Under the pieces are notes generated by a model. It was not told the DNA's origin, searched no databases, and saw only the letters and a program-made list of their open reading frames with translations. A DNA stretch of 64,000 bases from Propionicimonas paludicola (GTDB taxonomy: Bacteria; Actinomycetota; Actinomycetes; Propionibacteriales; Propionibacteriaceae), in contig NZ_PDJC01000001.1 in the NCBI RefSeq assembly GCF_002563675.1, positions 3,038,001 through 3,102,000 on the forward strand, in the 5' to 3' direction. This document shows, in pieces, positions 48,204 to 56,510 of this stretch. Within the stretch, counting starts at the first letter, position 1. Every line of letters begins with the position of its first letter. The position numbers were made by a program, and so were the translations under genes.

Positions 48204-49927
48204 TGAAATCCTCGCGCGCAACCAAGATCTCTCGAAACCAACGGGGCGTGACCGCAGTCGTGGTCGCGATCTCGATGATGTTGCTGGCCGCGGCCGGCGC
48301 GGTGGGCTTCGACGTGGCCCGGCTGGTCTTCGCGAAGCAGCAGCTGCGCAACGCCGTCGACGCTGCAGCGCAAGCCGTCGCGGTCGACATGCCGGTGTCC
48401 AGCGCGTCCACGGCGATCCAGCTCGCCAAGAGCTACGCGATGGCCAATGACCCCAACCTGACTCAGTCCAACATCTCGGTGGACTTCTTCTGTGTGGTGG
48501 CCAAGGCGTCCGACGGAACGCCGGATCAGCGCCAGATCCCGGCCACCTGCAACCCCGGGACCTGGACCGACAGCGCCACCTTCACGTACAAGGGCAAGAA
48601 GCAGTGCCCGGACACCTCGCCGGTCTGCGCCATTCCGTGCGTCCCGTCGGCCACCGTGAAGTGCAACGCCGTCCAAGTGAGCGCCAGCCGGAACGTTCAG
48701 TTCGTCTTCGGGCCGGCCATCAACATCCCCAGCGCTCCGGTGGGGGTCTCGACTGTGTCCTGCCGGGGGACCTGTGGCGGTGAAGCAGCACCGAACCCGA
48801 TGAACGTGGTGGTCATGGCCGACCGCACCGGTTCGATGCTCGACTGGTCGGGCGGCGACGTGCTGTCGAACATGAAGTCACTGCGCGACGGCATCTCGTC
48901 GATGCTCACCGTCATGGACCAGCGGGTTCAGTACGTGGCGATGGGGGCGATCCACAAGAGCAAGTCGACCGCCAGCAATCCGATCGCACCGCTGACGACG
49001 TCGGACAACTTCTTCACCAGTCTCAGCAACAAGTCGAGCTCGACAACGCCCGCCTCGACCCAGGACACCGGTACGGTCAATGGCTGCAATGCCGCCACCA
49101 ATGCCGGCACCGGCAACAAGTACAAGTATCACAACGACGTCCTCACCGGGACCTGGGTGCCGGTGAACTTCACCAACAGCTACCTGAACACCAATGCCTC
49201 GGGGGCCTACGTCCTGGACGGCTCCGGGTCGCGAACGGTCAAGACCGGGACGAGCCTGCAGACCAGCATCAACAACCTGCCCTACGCGGTGGCCAACTGG
49301 AACACGACCTCGGGGACCAGCTCGTACTGCACCAAGGACGGGTACGACATGGGTACCCACCTGGCTTCGGCGCTGAAGGGCGGCGCGCAGTACCTGCTGA
49401 ACTCCAGCAATCTGACCAACAACATCTCGGCTGCCGACCTGGCCGCTCGGGACGCGTTGGGGATCGTGCCGAGGAAGGTCCTGATCCTGGAGACGGACGG
49501 TCAGCCTGGTGAGAAGTTCACCAACGTGGGAGCCGACGGCACGGTGACCGATCTGAGCAACACCTACGACATCGGCAACACAAACCTGCAGACCGCGTGC
49601 GACAACTTCAAGAAGGTCGCTGACAACGCCAAGGCGGCCGGGATCACGGTCATCACCATCGGCTTTGGTGCGGTGAACTCGGGCTCTTGTGGCAACACCT
49701 CGTCGATCAGCGTCCTGGCCAGCGTCGCGTCCACCAAGGACTCGGTCACCGGTCACGGAGATCCGGGCGACTGCTCGTCACCCGCAGGTGTCGCTGCGGA
49801 GAACAGCGACACCGACTTCTTCTTCTGCGCAGCCTCCGGGGCCGACCTGGCCAACGTGTTCACCACCGCGATGGGCCAGCTCAGTGGTGGCACCAAGTTC
49901 ATGGCGATCGACGGATTCGGAGACTGA
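48203..49927 (+). CDS. TadG-like VWA protein
   Basis: 574 residues. N-terminal QRGVTAVVVAISMMLLAAAGAVGFDVARLVFAKQQLRNAVDAAAQA is the TadG/TadE-type segment (pseudopilin helix). From about residue 200, a VWA domain with MIDAS DRTGS (NVVVMADRTGSML) and ILETDGQPGEKF continues to residue 470, interrupted by an Asn/Thr/Ser-rich insertion. Cysteines occur in pairs through the external part. Such proteins anchor the pilus or bind a ligand at the surface. Ends before a strong hairpin. Confidence 0.88.
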   Translation: MKSSRATKISRNQRGVTAVVVAISMMLLAAAGAVGFDVARLVFAKQQLRNAVDAAAQAVAVDMPVSSASTAIQLAKSYAMANDPNLTQSNISVDFFCVVAKASDGTPDQRQIPATCNPGTWTDSATFTYKGKKQCPDTSPVCAIPCVPSATVKCNAVQVSASRNVQFVFGPAINIPSAPVGVSTVSCRGTCGGEAAPNPMNVVVMADRTGSMLDWSGGDVLSNMKSLRDGISSMLTVMDQRVQYVAMGAIHKSKSTASNPIAPLTTSDNFFTSLSNKSSSTTPASTQDTGTVNGCNAATNAGTGNKYKYHNDVLTGTWVPVNFTNSYLNTNASGAYVLDGSGSRTVKTGTSLQTSINNLPYAVANWNTTSGTSSYCTKDGYDMGTHLASALKGGAQYLLNSSNLTNNISAADLAARDALGIVPRKVLILETDGQPGEKFTNVGADGTVTDLSNTYDIGNTNLQTACDNFKKVADNAKAAGITVITIGFGAVNSGSCGNTSSISVLASVASTKDSVTGHGDPGDCSSPAGVAAENSDTDFFFCAASGADLANVFTTAMGQLSGGTKFMAIDGFGD

Positions 49928-49993
49928 GCCCGCCGCGCAGTGCATGAACTGGATCCACAGCCGGCGGCGTTCGTCCGCCTCCAGCGATCCCCT

Positions 49994-50033
49994 ACTGAGT
50001 CCGTCCCGTAGCCGATAGCGGGGCGGACTCAGT
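49994..50033. terminator. Bidirectional terminator between the TadG-like gene and the amidase
   Basis: 15-base arms (49994-50008 and 50019-50033) with one G-U pair and a ten-base loop; T-rich bases follow on the plus strand. Ends two converging units. Confidence 0.65.
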
Positions 50034-50047
50034 GCTGTCTGGTCGGC

Positions 50048-50923
50048 TCAGTCCAAGAACTCGCTGATCGCATCGGCCAGCGCGGTGGCGGCCTTCGTTC
50101 GCCACGCGGACGAGGTGAGTAGGGCGGCGTCCTTGGCATTGCGCATGTTGCCCATCTCCATCATCACCGCGGGTACTTTCGCGAAGTTGAGGGTGGCAAT
50201 GTCGGATCGGGGGCTGAGTGCGGTGCCTCTGCCGATGTAGGTCGATCGCGGCATCCCGGTCTGCGCGGTGAGCACCGACCGGATCTGCTCGGCGAGCTTC
50301 TTCGACTCGGCCTCGACGCCGGATCCGCCGGCCATCACGGTGGAGAGGATCACGTGGAAACCGCGCGCGCCCTTGCTGAAGCTGCCGTCGGCGTGGATCG
50401 AGATCAGCAGGTCGGCGTGCAGCTGGTTGGCCAGGCTGGCTCGGGTGTTCACGCAGGGGCCGTTGCCGGCGTCGTCCGCCCTGGTCAGCCGGACGGTCGC
50501 GCCGCGCTCGCGCAGCTCTTTGGCCAGCGCGTTGGCCTGGGCCCAGTTGTAGGCATGCTCGGCGTAGTCGGCATTGGTGGCAGTGCCGGTGGAGTTGCAC
50601 GGCTTGGTCTTGCCGTTGCCGGCCGGAACCTTGTGCCGGATGAACGGGCCGTCGGAGTTGCGATTGTGGCCGGGGTCGATCACGATCACCCGTCCGTCGA
50701 GCCGGCCGGCGGCCGGCGGCGCGCTCTGGCTCGGGCTCGGTGCCTTGGTGGGTGTGGCCTGGGTCGGCGTGGACGATGAGGCCGGGCTCGGCGCCGCCGA
50801 GGTTGCTGCCGGCGATGGCCGTTCGGGGTCGGCCGGCGGAGCGGCTGCACAACTGGTCAGGAGCAGGGCGGCGAGCACACCGGCCGTCGTCCGGAGTGCG
50901 ACCGTGGTTCGCTTCGACGTCAC
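50048..50923 (-). CDS. Lipoprotein N-acetylmuramoyl-L-alanine amidase
   Basis: 291 residues from a GTG ending at 50923. Lipobox LLTSC within a short signal peptide, then a Pro/Ser/Thr-rich spacer. The Amidase_3 domain has VIVIDPGHNRNSDG (zinc His), SIHADGSF (zinc His) and MEMGNMRN (catalytic Glu). Cuts the bond between MurNAc and the stem peptide at the outer face of the membrane. The frame stays open far upstream, but the signal peptide fixes the start. Confidence 0.9.
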   Translation of the reverse strand: MTSKRTTVALRTTAGVLAALLLTSCAAAPPADPERPSPAATSAAPSPASSSTPTQATPTKAPSPSQSAPPAAGRLDGRVIVIDPGHNRNSDGPFIRHKVPAGNGKTKPCNSTGTATNADYAEHAYNWAQANALAKELRERGATVRLTRADDAGNGPCVNTRASLANQLHADLLISIHADGSFSKGARGFHVILSTVMAGGSGVEAESKKLAEQIRSVLTAQTGMPRSTYIGRGTALSPRSDIATLNFAKVPAVMMEMGNMRNAKDAALLTSSAWRTKAATALADAISEFLD

Positions 50924-50958
50924 GGCCCCAGCCTGCCACGCGATCGGTGGGGACGCCC

Positions 50959-51849
50959 TCAGCAGGGCTCGACGTCGACCTCGACGCTCAGGGTGGACGA
51001 GTCGGCCTCGGTGAACACCACGCCGCGCAGCGGGGAGACGTCGGAGTAGTCGCGTCCCCAGGCGGTCACGATGTAGCGGGAGTCGGCGAACTGGTCGTTG
51101 GTCGGATCGAGGTCGACCCAGCTCCCGTCCGGGCAGCGCACGGACGCCCAGGCGTGGGTGGCGTCGGCCCCGCGCAGCTTTGGACGTCCCGGCGGCGGCA
51201 CGGTCTCCAGGTAGCCGCTGACGTAGCGGGCCGGCAGCCCGGCCCAGCGCAGGCAGCCCACGGTCAGCTGGGCGAAGTCCTGACAGACCCCCTGCCGGGT
51301 GGCCAGCACCTCGGCCAGTGTGGTCTGCACCGACGTGGCCCCGGTGGTGTAGCGGAAGTCGCGGTGGATCGCGTGCAGCAACTCGGCCAGCGCCGTCCCC
51401 AGCGGACGATCGGGCCCGAGCACCTGCGCGGCGTACTCGCCGAGCCCGGCATCGATGGCCACCAGCGGGGACGGCCAGGTGAACTCGGTGTGCTCGACCG
51501 GATCCAGCTCGGCGGCCAGGACGGCCGCGGCCTCGGCCACGCTCCAGGCGTCCAGGGCGGCCAGATCGGGGGCCGGCCAGCTGACCTGCACCTGGCTGAC
51601 CGCCTCGACCACCAGCTCGGTGACCGGGGCCCGGGTCTCCAGGTAGAGCGACGGGTTGCCGAAGTAGTCCAGGTGTTCGCTGAGCTGCTCGGCGGCCGGC
51701 GTCGAAGTCAGTTCGAAGGACAACACCTGCTGGGTCGCGGTCTCCCGCGGCCGCAGCAGGCCGCGGTTGTAGCCGGCCTCCAGGACGTCGTCGTAGCGGT
51801 AGCTGGTGCGGTGGGTGATCCGGTAGCGCCGGACGTCCGGAGTGCTCAT
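50959..51849 (-). CDS. Transglutaminase-like protein
   Basis: 296 residues. Bacterial transglutaminase-like N-terminal region (YRITHRTSYRYDDVLEAGYNRGLLRPRET) followed by the core with GVCQDFAQLTVGCLR (Cys), DATHAWASV (His) and WVDLDPTND (Asp). Probably a protease or amidase rather than a cross-linker. Start overlaps the ATP-grasp gene stop by four bases; this pairing recurs widely, with unknown product. Confidence 0.92.
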   Translation of the reverse strand: MSTPDVRRYRITHRTSYRYDDVLEAGYNRGLLRPRETATQQVLSFELTSTPAAEQLSEHLDYFGNPSLYLETRAPVTELVVEAVSQVQVSWPAPDLAALDAWSVAEAAAVLAAELDPVEHTEFTWPSPLVAIDAGLGEYAAQVLGPDRPLGTALAELLHAIHRDFRYTTGATSVQTTLAEVLATRQGVCQDFAQLTVGCLRWAGLPARYVSGYLETVPPPGRPKLRGADATHAWASVRCPDGSWVDLDPTNDQFADSRYIVTAWGRDYSDVSPLRGVVFTEADSSTLSVEVDVEPC

Positions 51850-54314
51850 CGCACCTCCAGCGGACGACTCCAGGACGCCTCGGCGGCGTGCCGGGTGGCC
51901 TGCCGGACGAAGTGCCGGGCGGCGATCCGGCGCCCCAGGCCGTCCAAGGCATCGCCGAGTTCGCGCAGCTGGTCGGCCAGCGCGGCGTCCTCGGACAGCC
52001 GGGACGCGATGGCCTCGGCCTGCTCGGCCAGCTGCCCATCGCCGGCCAGCCGCAGGTCGGCGGCCAGCGCGGCCAGCTGGTAGGCCACCGAACGCGGGTT
52101 GGACAGATCGTGCAGCAGCAGCTGGACCGCCGACTCCAGGCCGGTGGCCGGGCCGGTGCCGGCCGCGGCGCGACGGCGGTGGGTGATGATCGACTCACCG
52201 GCACGCAGCACGGCATCGGCCACCAACTCACCGGTCGGCGCGGCCGGGTCGTCCACCTCGAGCAGGCTGGTGGCCAGGAGTTTCACCGTGTGGGCCGCGC
52301 GCTCCAGGCGTCCGCCCGCGTCGAGGAAGGCCCACGACGAGTCGCGCACCATCGATTGGGCCATGATCCCGGCGTAGGCCAGCAGCGACTCCAGCACATC
52401 GGCCAGCAACGGCTGCAGCTGGTCGCTGTCGGCCGGCGGCTCGGCCAGAGTCTGCTCGAGCCGTCCGAAGACGCTCCACAGGTCGACGCTCATCAGGTCG
52501 CGGACGCTCAGCGCCTCCCCGATCAGCCGCCGGACGCTGTGATGGACGCCGCCGATGGCGGTCTCATCGAGAGCCACCCGGGTCAGATAGCCGACCCCGG
52601 ACTCGGCCACCGAGCGCTCCACGCCGGTGATCCGTCCGACCGCGCCGAGCAGGGTCGAAGTGGCCGCCGCGCCGGCCGAACCGGGACGGGAGCCGAAGTC
52701 CTCGGCCAGGTCATCGGCCACCTTGAGCAGCCGGGCGGTGCTCTCGGCGCGCTCGGCGGTGCGTCCGATGGTCATCAGGGCGCGGGCCACTCGGGGCGGG
52801 ACGGCCGACTCGCGGGCCACAGTCAGCCGCGGACGGCGTCCGTCCGAAGCCGAGGTCTCGGCCACCGAGGCCGGCACCCAGACGTCCTTGGCCAGCGCGC
52901 CCAGGTCACTGCTCACGGTCAGTTCGGACGTGCTGGAGGCCACCCGGCCCAGACCGCCGGGCAGGAACCGGTAGCCGTCGGCAGTGGCCACCCCGAAGCT
53001 GCGCAGGACGAATCGGCGCGGCTCCAGCCCGTCGCTGGTCACCACCGGCGCGGTGGACAACTCCACCGGAGCTTGCCCGCACCAGGCCCACGGCTGGGCG
53101 GTGATCCGGGCGAGCAGTTCCTCGCGTTCGGTCGCACTGAGCAGCCAGCCGTAGCGCACCGGAGCGACCCCGGTGCGAGCCACCGGCTTGATCACCAACT
53201 CGTCCAGATGGGCCCGTACATGCGAGGCGGACGCCGGCTCGCCGCACCACCAGGTGTCCGGGCTGGCCAGCAGCGGCTGTTCGCCCAGCAGTGCCGCGCA
53301 GACCTCGGGCAGATGGGCCAGCAGCGCGGGGTTGTCGAGCACCTCGACCCCGATCGGGTTGGCCACCCGGACGTTGCCGAGGCGGCTAGCCTCGACCAGC
53401 CCGGGCAGCCCGACCTCGGAGCTGCTGCGGAACTCCAGCGGATCGGCCTGGTCATCGCTGACCCGGCGCAGGATCACGTCCACGGGCTCGAGCTGATCGC
53501 CGGCCCGCAGCCAGACCCGTCCCTGCCGAATCACCAGGTCGTCGGCCTCGGCCAGCGGGAAGCCGAGCAGGGCGGCCAGGAAGCCCTGGTCGTAGGAGCT
53601 GCGGCTATCCGCGCCCGGCGACAGCAGGACCACCCGGGGCACCTCGGCCGAGCCGGCGGCGTCCAGCAGGGCACCGGTCATTGATACGAAGAAGCCGCGC
53701 AGCCGGGCCAGGTCGCTGGCTCGGTGCAGTCCGGCCAGCACCTTGGAGACGATCCGGCGAGTGGCCATGGCGTAGCCGGCCCCGGCCGGGGTACCCAGCC
53801 GATCGGAGATCACCTGCCAGGTGCCGTCCGGGCTGCGGCCCAGATCAGTGGCCGTGGTCAGCAGCTGCCGCTGTCCGGCCTGGACCGAACCGTCGGCCAC
53901 CCGGGCAAACCCGGGATGACTCAGGATCGCGGCCGGCGGCAACACGCGTTGTCGCAGAAGAGTTCGGGGTCCATAGAGGTCGGCCAGGACGGCGTCCAGT
54001 AGGCGTGCCCGTTGGGCCAGGCCATGCTCCAGCGTCGTCCATTCGGCTTCGTCCAGCGGCAGTGGCAGTGGGTCGACCCGCCACGGACGGCGCCGACTGC
54101 CATAGCTGATCCCCTCGTCGGCCACCTGCCGGGCGGCCTCGGCTCGGGCGGTCAGCAGTTGCGGGAGCCCGAGGGTTCCGATCGTCTCGGCGAGCAGCTG
54201 CGCCTGCGGCTGGACCTCCGGGCCGGCGACCAGTTCGTCCACTCGTCCCAAGCCCGGATGACGCCGGTAGGCATCGAGCAGCGGATTGCTCGGCTCGGCC
54301 ACCGGGACGGACAT
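51846..54314 (-). CDS. Circularly permuted ATP-grasp protein fused to an alpha-E domain
   Basis: 822 residues. The first roughly 480 residues match the circularly permuted ATP-grasp type 2 family (RRPWRVDPLPLPLDEAEWTTLEHGLAQRARLLDAVLADLYGPRTL, VVLLSPGADSRSSYDQGFLAALLGFPLAEADDLVIRQGRVWLR, VANPIGVEVLDNPALLAHLPE). The C-terminal 300 residues are the helical alpha-E (DUF403) domain (RVARALMTIGRTAERAESTARLLKVADDLAEDF, HHSVRRLIGEALSVRDLMSVDLW). Coupled to a transglutaminase-like gene. Such clusters are thought to make and cut a peptide bond in an unknown peptide; this role is unproven. Confidence 0.9.
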   Translation of the reverse strand: MSVPVAEPSNPLLDAYRRHPGLGRVDELVAGPEVQPQAQLLAETIGTLGLPQLLTARAEAARQVADEGISYGSRRRPWRVDPLPLPLDEAEWTTLEHGLAQRARLLDAVLADLYGPRTLLRQRVLPPAAILSHPGFARVADGSVQAGQRQLLTTATDLGRSPDGTWQVISDRLGTPAGAGYAMATRRIVSKVLAGLHRASDLARLRGFFVSMTGALLDAAGSAEVPRVVLLSPGADSRSSYDQGFLAALLGFPLAEADDLVIRQGRVWLRAGDQLEPVDVILRRVSDDQADPLEFRSSSEVGLPGLVEASRLGNVRVANPIGVEVLDNPALLAHLPEVCAALLGEQPLLASPDTWWCGEPASASHVRAHLDELVIKPVARTGVAPVRYGWLLSATEREELLARITAQPWAWCGQAPVELSTAPVVTSDGLEPRRFVLRSFGVATADGYRFLPGGLGRVASSTSELTVSSDLGALAKDVWVPASVAETSASDGRRPRLTVARESAVPPRVARALMTIGRTAERAESTARLLKVADDLAEDFGSRPGSAGAAATSTLLGAVGRITGVERSVAESGVGYLTRVALDETAIGGVHHSVRRLIGEALSVRDLMSVDLWSVFGRLEQTLAEPPADSDQLQPLLADVLESLLAYAGIMAQSMVRDSSWAFLDAGGRLERAAHTVKLLATSLLEVDDPAAPTGELVADAVLRAGESIITHRRRAAAGTGPATGLESAVQLLLHDLSNPRSVAYQLAALAADLRLAGDGQLAEQAEAIASRLSEDAALADQLRELGDALDGLGRRIAARHFVRQATRHAAEASWSRPLEVR

Positions 54315-54404
54315 GGCGCCACCCTACTCAGGGCGTCCGGCCTGCTGCGGGCGGACGACCCTGGCGAGACTCGCCCTCGAGCACCCGTGCACTGCGGGCG
54401 TGCG

Positions 54405-54794
54405 CTACGAGATGACCTGCAGGACGGCCACCTCGCCGGAGCCCAGGCAGGTCGCCGCCTTCGACGCCGACGCCTCGTCGAGGACCACGGCCACGTCCCC
54501 AGCGTTCATGAAGCCACCACCCCCGGAGACTGTCGAGCCGGCCATGAACTCGCGGCCGTCGGCCAGGCGGGCTTTGTCGCGGACGGCGGTCGTTCCGTTC
54601 GGCCAGACCAGCGGCATTCCGTTGAGGAGGTAGCAGCCGTTGTCGGCGCGACTGACCGTCCCGGACAGCGCCGCAGCCATGTGGGTCTGGGCGGGCCGAG
54701 CGGTGAGCAGCGGGGAGTCGGGCGCGGCCTGGCAACCGACCAGGAAACCGAGCAGGACAAGGCTGGCGACTCCGCCGCGAACAGAATCTCTCAC
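54405..54794 (-). CDS. Small lipoprotein, unknown function
   Basis: 129 residues from a GTG; AAGGAG lies six bases upstream. Lipobox LVGC after a short hydrophobic segment. The mature part is about 105 residues with two further cysteines and no recognised domain. Predicted surface lipoprotein. It lies 31 bases downstream of another lipoprotein gene on the same strand. Confidence 0.65.
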   Translation of the reverse strand: MRDSVRGGVASLVLLGFLVGCQAAPDSPLLTARPAQTHMAAALSGTVSRADNGCYLLNGMPLVWPNGTTAVRDKARLADGREFMAGSTVSGGGGFMNAGDVAVVLDEASASKAATCLGSGEVAVLQVIS

Positions 54795-54825
54795 CTCATG
54801 CTCCTTCCAGGCGTCCTCGCCCAGG

Positions 54826-55497
54826 TCACTCGATCAGGGTCACTCCGGCCAGCGCCACGGCGAAGCCCTGCCCGGTCGCGCCGTTACCGCAGATGATGCC
54901 TGTGCTCGCGCTCGCGCACAGGAAGTCGCCGAGCTTCAGCTTCTTGCCGTAGGGCAGGGTGGCCAGCGTCCAGCCGTCGTACTTCACCGAGGCCCACTTG
55001 GTGGGCTTCCACCAGTCGACGTACTCGCCGTTGGTCTGCGGCAGCGACTCGACGCCGCCGCTGCAGAAGTAGCCGACCTCATCGCTGGCGTTGACCCCGG
55101 TCACGTCCAGGCCCTCGCCCGGGCAGACCACGTCCGACTTGGGCACCTTGGTCATGTTCATGCCCTTGGGGAAGTGGCACAGCACGCCGTCTTCGTCCAT
55201 GGCGCACCAGATCCGTCCGGTCGGGCTGGCGAAGTGGGCCTGGCCGTACTTGGTCACGTTCAGGGCGCCGGCCGCACTCGGCACTACCGGCTTGGCGGTG
55301 GTCTTCACCGGGGACGGCGTGGGCTTCGGGCTGGTCGGTGTGGCACTGGGCGATGCGGACGGGCTGTCCACCGGCGCACTCGTCGTCGGGGCGGCGGACG
55401 TGCTGGCGGGGCTCTTGCTCGGAGCCGGTGCGGGCTGGCCGATGGCGCAGCCGGAGAGCACGAACACAGCGACGACGAGCAGGACGCGGGCTCTCAT
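54826..55497 (-). CDS. Lipoprotein with Ser/Thr/Pro linker, unknown function
   Basis: 223 residues from the ATG ending at 55497, with AAGGAG five bases upstream; the longer frame is rejected. Lipobox VLSGC, a 60-residue Ser/Pro/Thr-rich linker, then a compact domain with paired cysteines (RIWCAMDEDGVLCHFP, VVCPGEG, GYFCSGG, FLCASASTGIICGNGATGQGF). The pattern resembles exported actinobacterial lipoproteins of unknown role. Possibly cotranscribed with the small lipoprotein downstream. Confidence 0.75.
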   Translation of the reverse strand: MRARVLLVVAVFVLSGCAIGQPAPAPSKSPASTSAAPTTSAPVDSPSASPSATPTSPKPTPSPVKTTAKPVVPSAAGALNVTKYGQAHFASPTGRIWCAMDEDGVLCHFPKGMNMTKVPKSDVVCPGEGLDVTGVNASDEVGYFCSGGVESLPQTNGEYVDWWKPTKWASVKYDGWTLATLPYGKKLKLGDFLCASASTGIICGNGATGQGFAVALAGVTLIE

Positions 55498-55598
55498 AGC
55501 CACTCCTTGGGCCGGGGAACTGACATCAGTGTGGCGCATCGCAGCACTAACCAGTAGAGAATCGCCCGCGCCGCTCGTCCGCGCGGCACAGTTGGTGC

Positions 55599-56510
55599 AT
55601 GGAGCAGAGTTGGCCGAGCCCACCGGTGACCCCGGCCCCGCTGGTGCTACGCGGACGGGTGTTCGACGCCGGTCATCCGGCGGTGATGGGCATCATCAAC
55701 CGCACTCCGGACTCGTTCTACGCCCCGGCCCGGCACAGCCTGGAGTCCGGTCTGGCCACGCTGAGCCAGATGGTCGCCGACGGTGCCGCGCTGATCGACG
55801 TCGGTGGGGTGCGGGCCGGCCAGGAGGGCGGCCCGGTGTCGGCCGCCGAGGAGATCGAGCGGGTTCGTCCGTTCCTGCTGGCGGCCCGCGAGCAGCACCC
55901 GGACGTTCTGCTCAGCTTGGACACCTGGCGCTCCGAAGTGGCTCTGGCCTGCGCGGACGCCCGGATCGACCTGGTCAACGACACCTGGGCCGGCGCCGAT
56001 CCGGAGCTGGTGAACGTGGCCGCCGAGCTCGAGGCCGGCTATGTGGTCTCGCACACCGGTGGACTCCCGCCGCGCACCGACCCGGTGGCGATCAGCTACG
56101 GCGACCACCCCGACGATGTGGTCTACGACGTGCTGAGGACGATGCAGGCCGGGGCCGAACGGGCCATGGCGGCCGGCGTCCCGGTCGAGCGGGTGCTGCT
56201 CGACCCGACCCTGGACTTCGGCAAGACCACCCGGCATTCACTGCGGGTGCTGCGGGCCACCGGTGCCGTGGCCGGACTCGGTTTCCCGGTACTGCAGGCG
56301 CTCAGCCGCAAGGACTTCGTCGGCGAGACCCTGGATCTGCCGGTCGACCAGCGCTTGTACGGCACCCTGGCGGCCACGGCGATCGCCGCCTGGCTAGGGA
56401 CGACGGTGTTCCGCGCTCACGACGTCCCGGCCACCGTGCAGGTGGCGTCCATGGTGGCGTCCATCCGTGGCGACCGGCCGCCGACTGTCGCGGTCCGCGG
56501 CGAGCCCTAG
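55599..56510 (+). CDS. folP2: FolP2-type dihydropteroate synthase homolog
   Basis: 303 residues. TIM barrel of the pterin-binding family: MGIINRTPDSFY, DGAALIDVGGVRAGQEG, LSLDTWRSEVA, LVNDTWAGADPE, VLLDPTLDFGKTTRHSL, FPVLQALSRKDFVGETL. Active DHPS has GGESTRPG in loop 2, replaced here by GGVRAGQEG as in mycobacterial FolP2, which does not act as a dihydropteroate synthase. A pterin-binding or other role is more likely. Its stop overlaps the convergent kelch-type gene by four bases. Confidence 0.85.
   Translation: MEQSWPSPPVTPAPLVLRGRVFDAGHPAVMGIINRTPDSFYAPARHSLESGLATLSQMVADGAALIDVGGVRAGQEGGPVSAAEEIERVRPFLLAAREQHPDVLLSLDTWRSEVALACADARIDLVNDTWAGADPELVNVAAELEAGYVVSHTGGLPPRTDPVAISYGDHPDDVVYDVLRTMQAGAERAMAAGVPVERVLLDPTLDFGKTTRHSLRVLRATGAVAGLGFPVLQALSRKDFVGETLDLPVDQRLYGTLAATAIAAWLGTTVFRAHDVPATVQVASMVASIRGDRPPTVAVRGEP

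Noticed and set aside
55599-56510. Standard dihydropteroate synthase folP of folate synthesis
   Set aside because: The GGESTRPG loop is missing and no other folate gene is adjacent; the sequence fits the FolP2 group.
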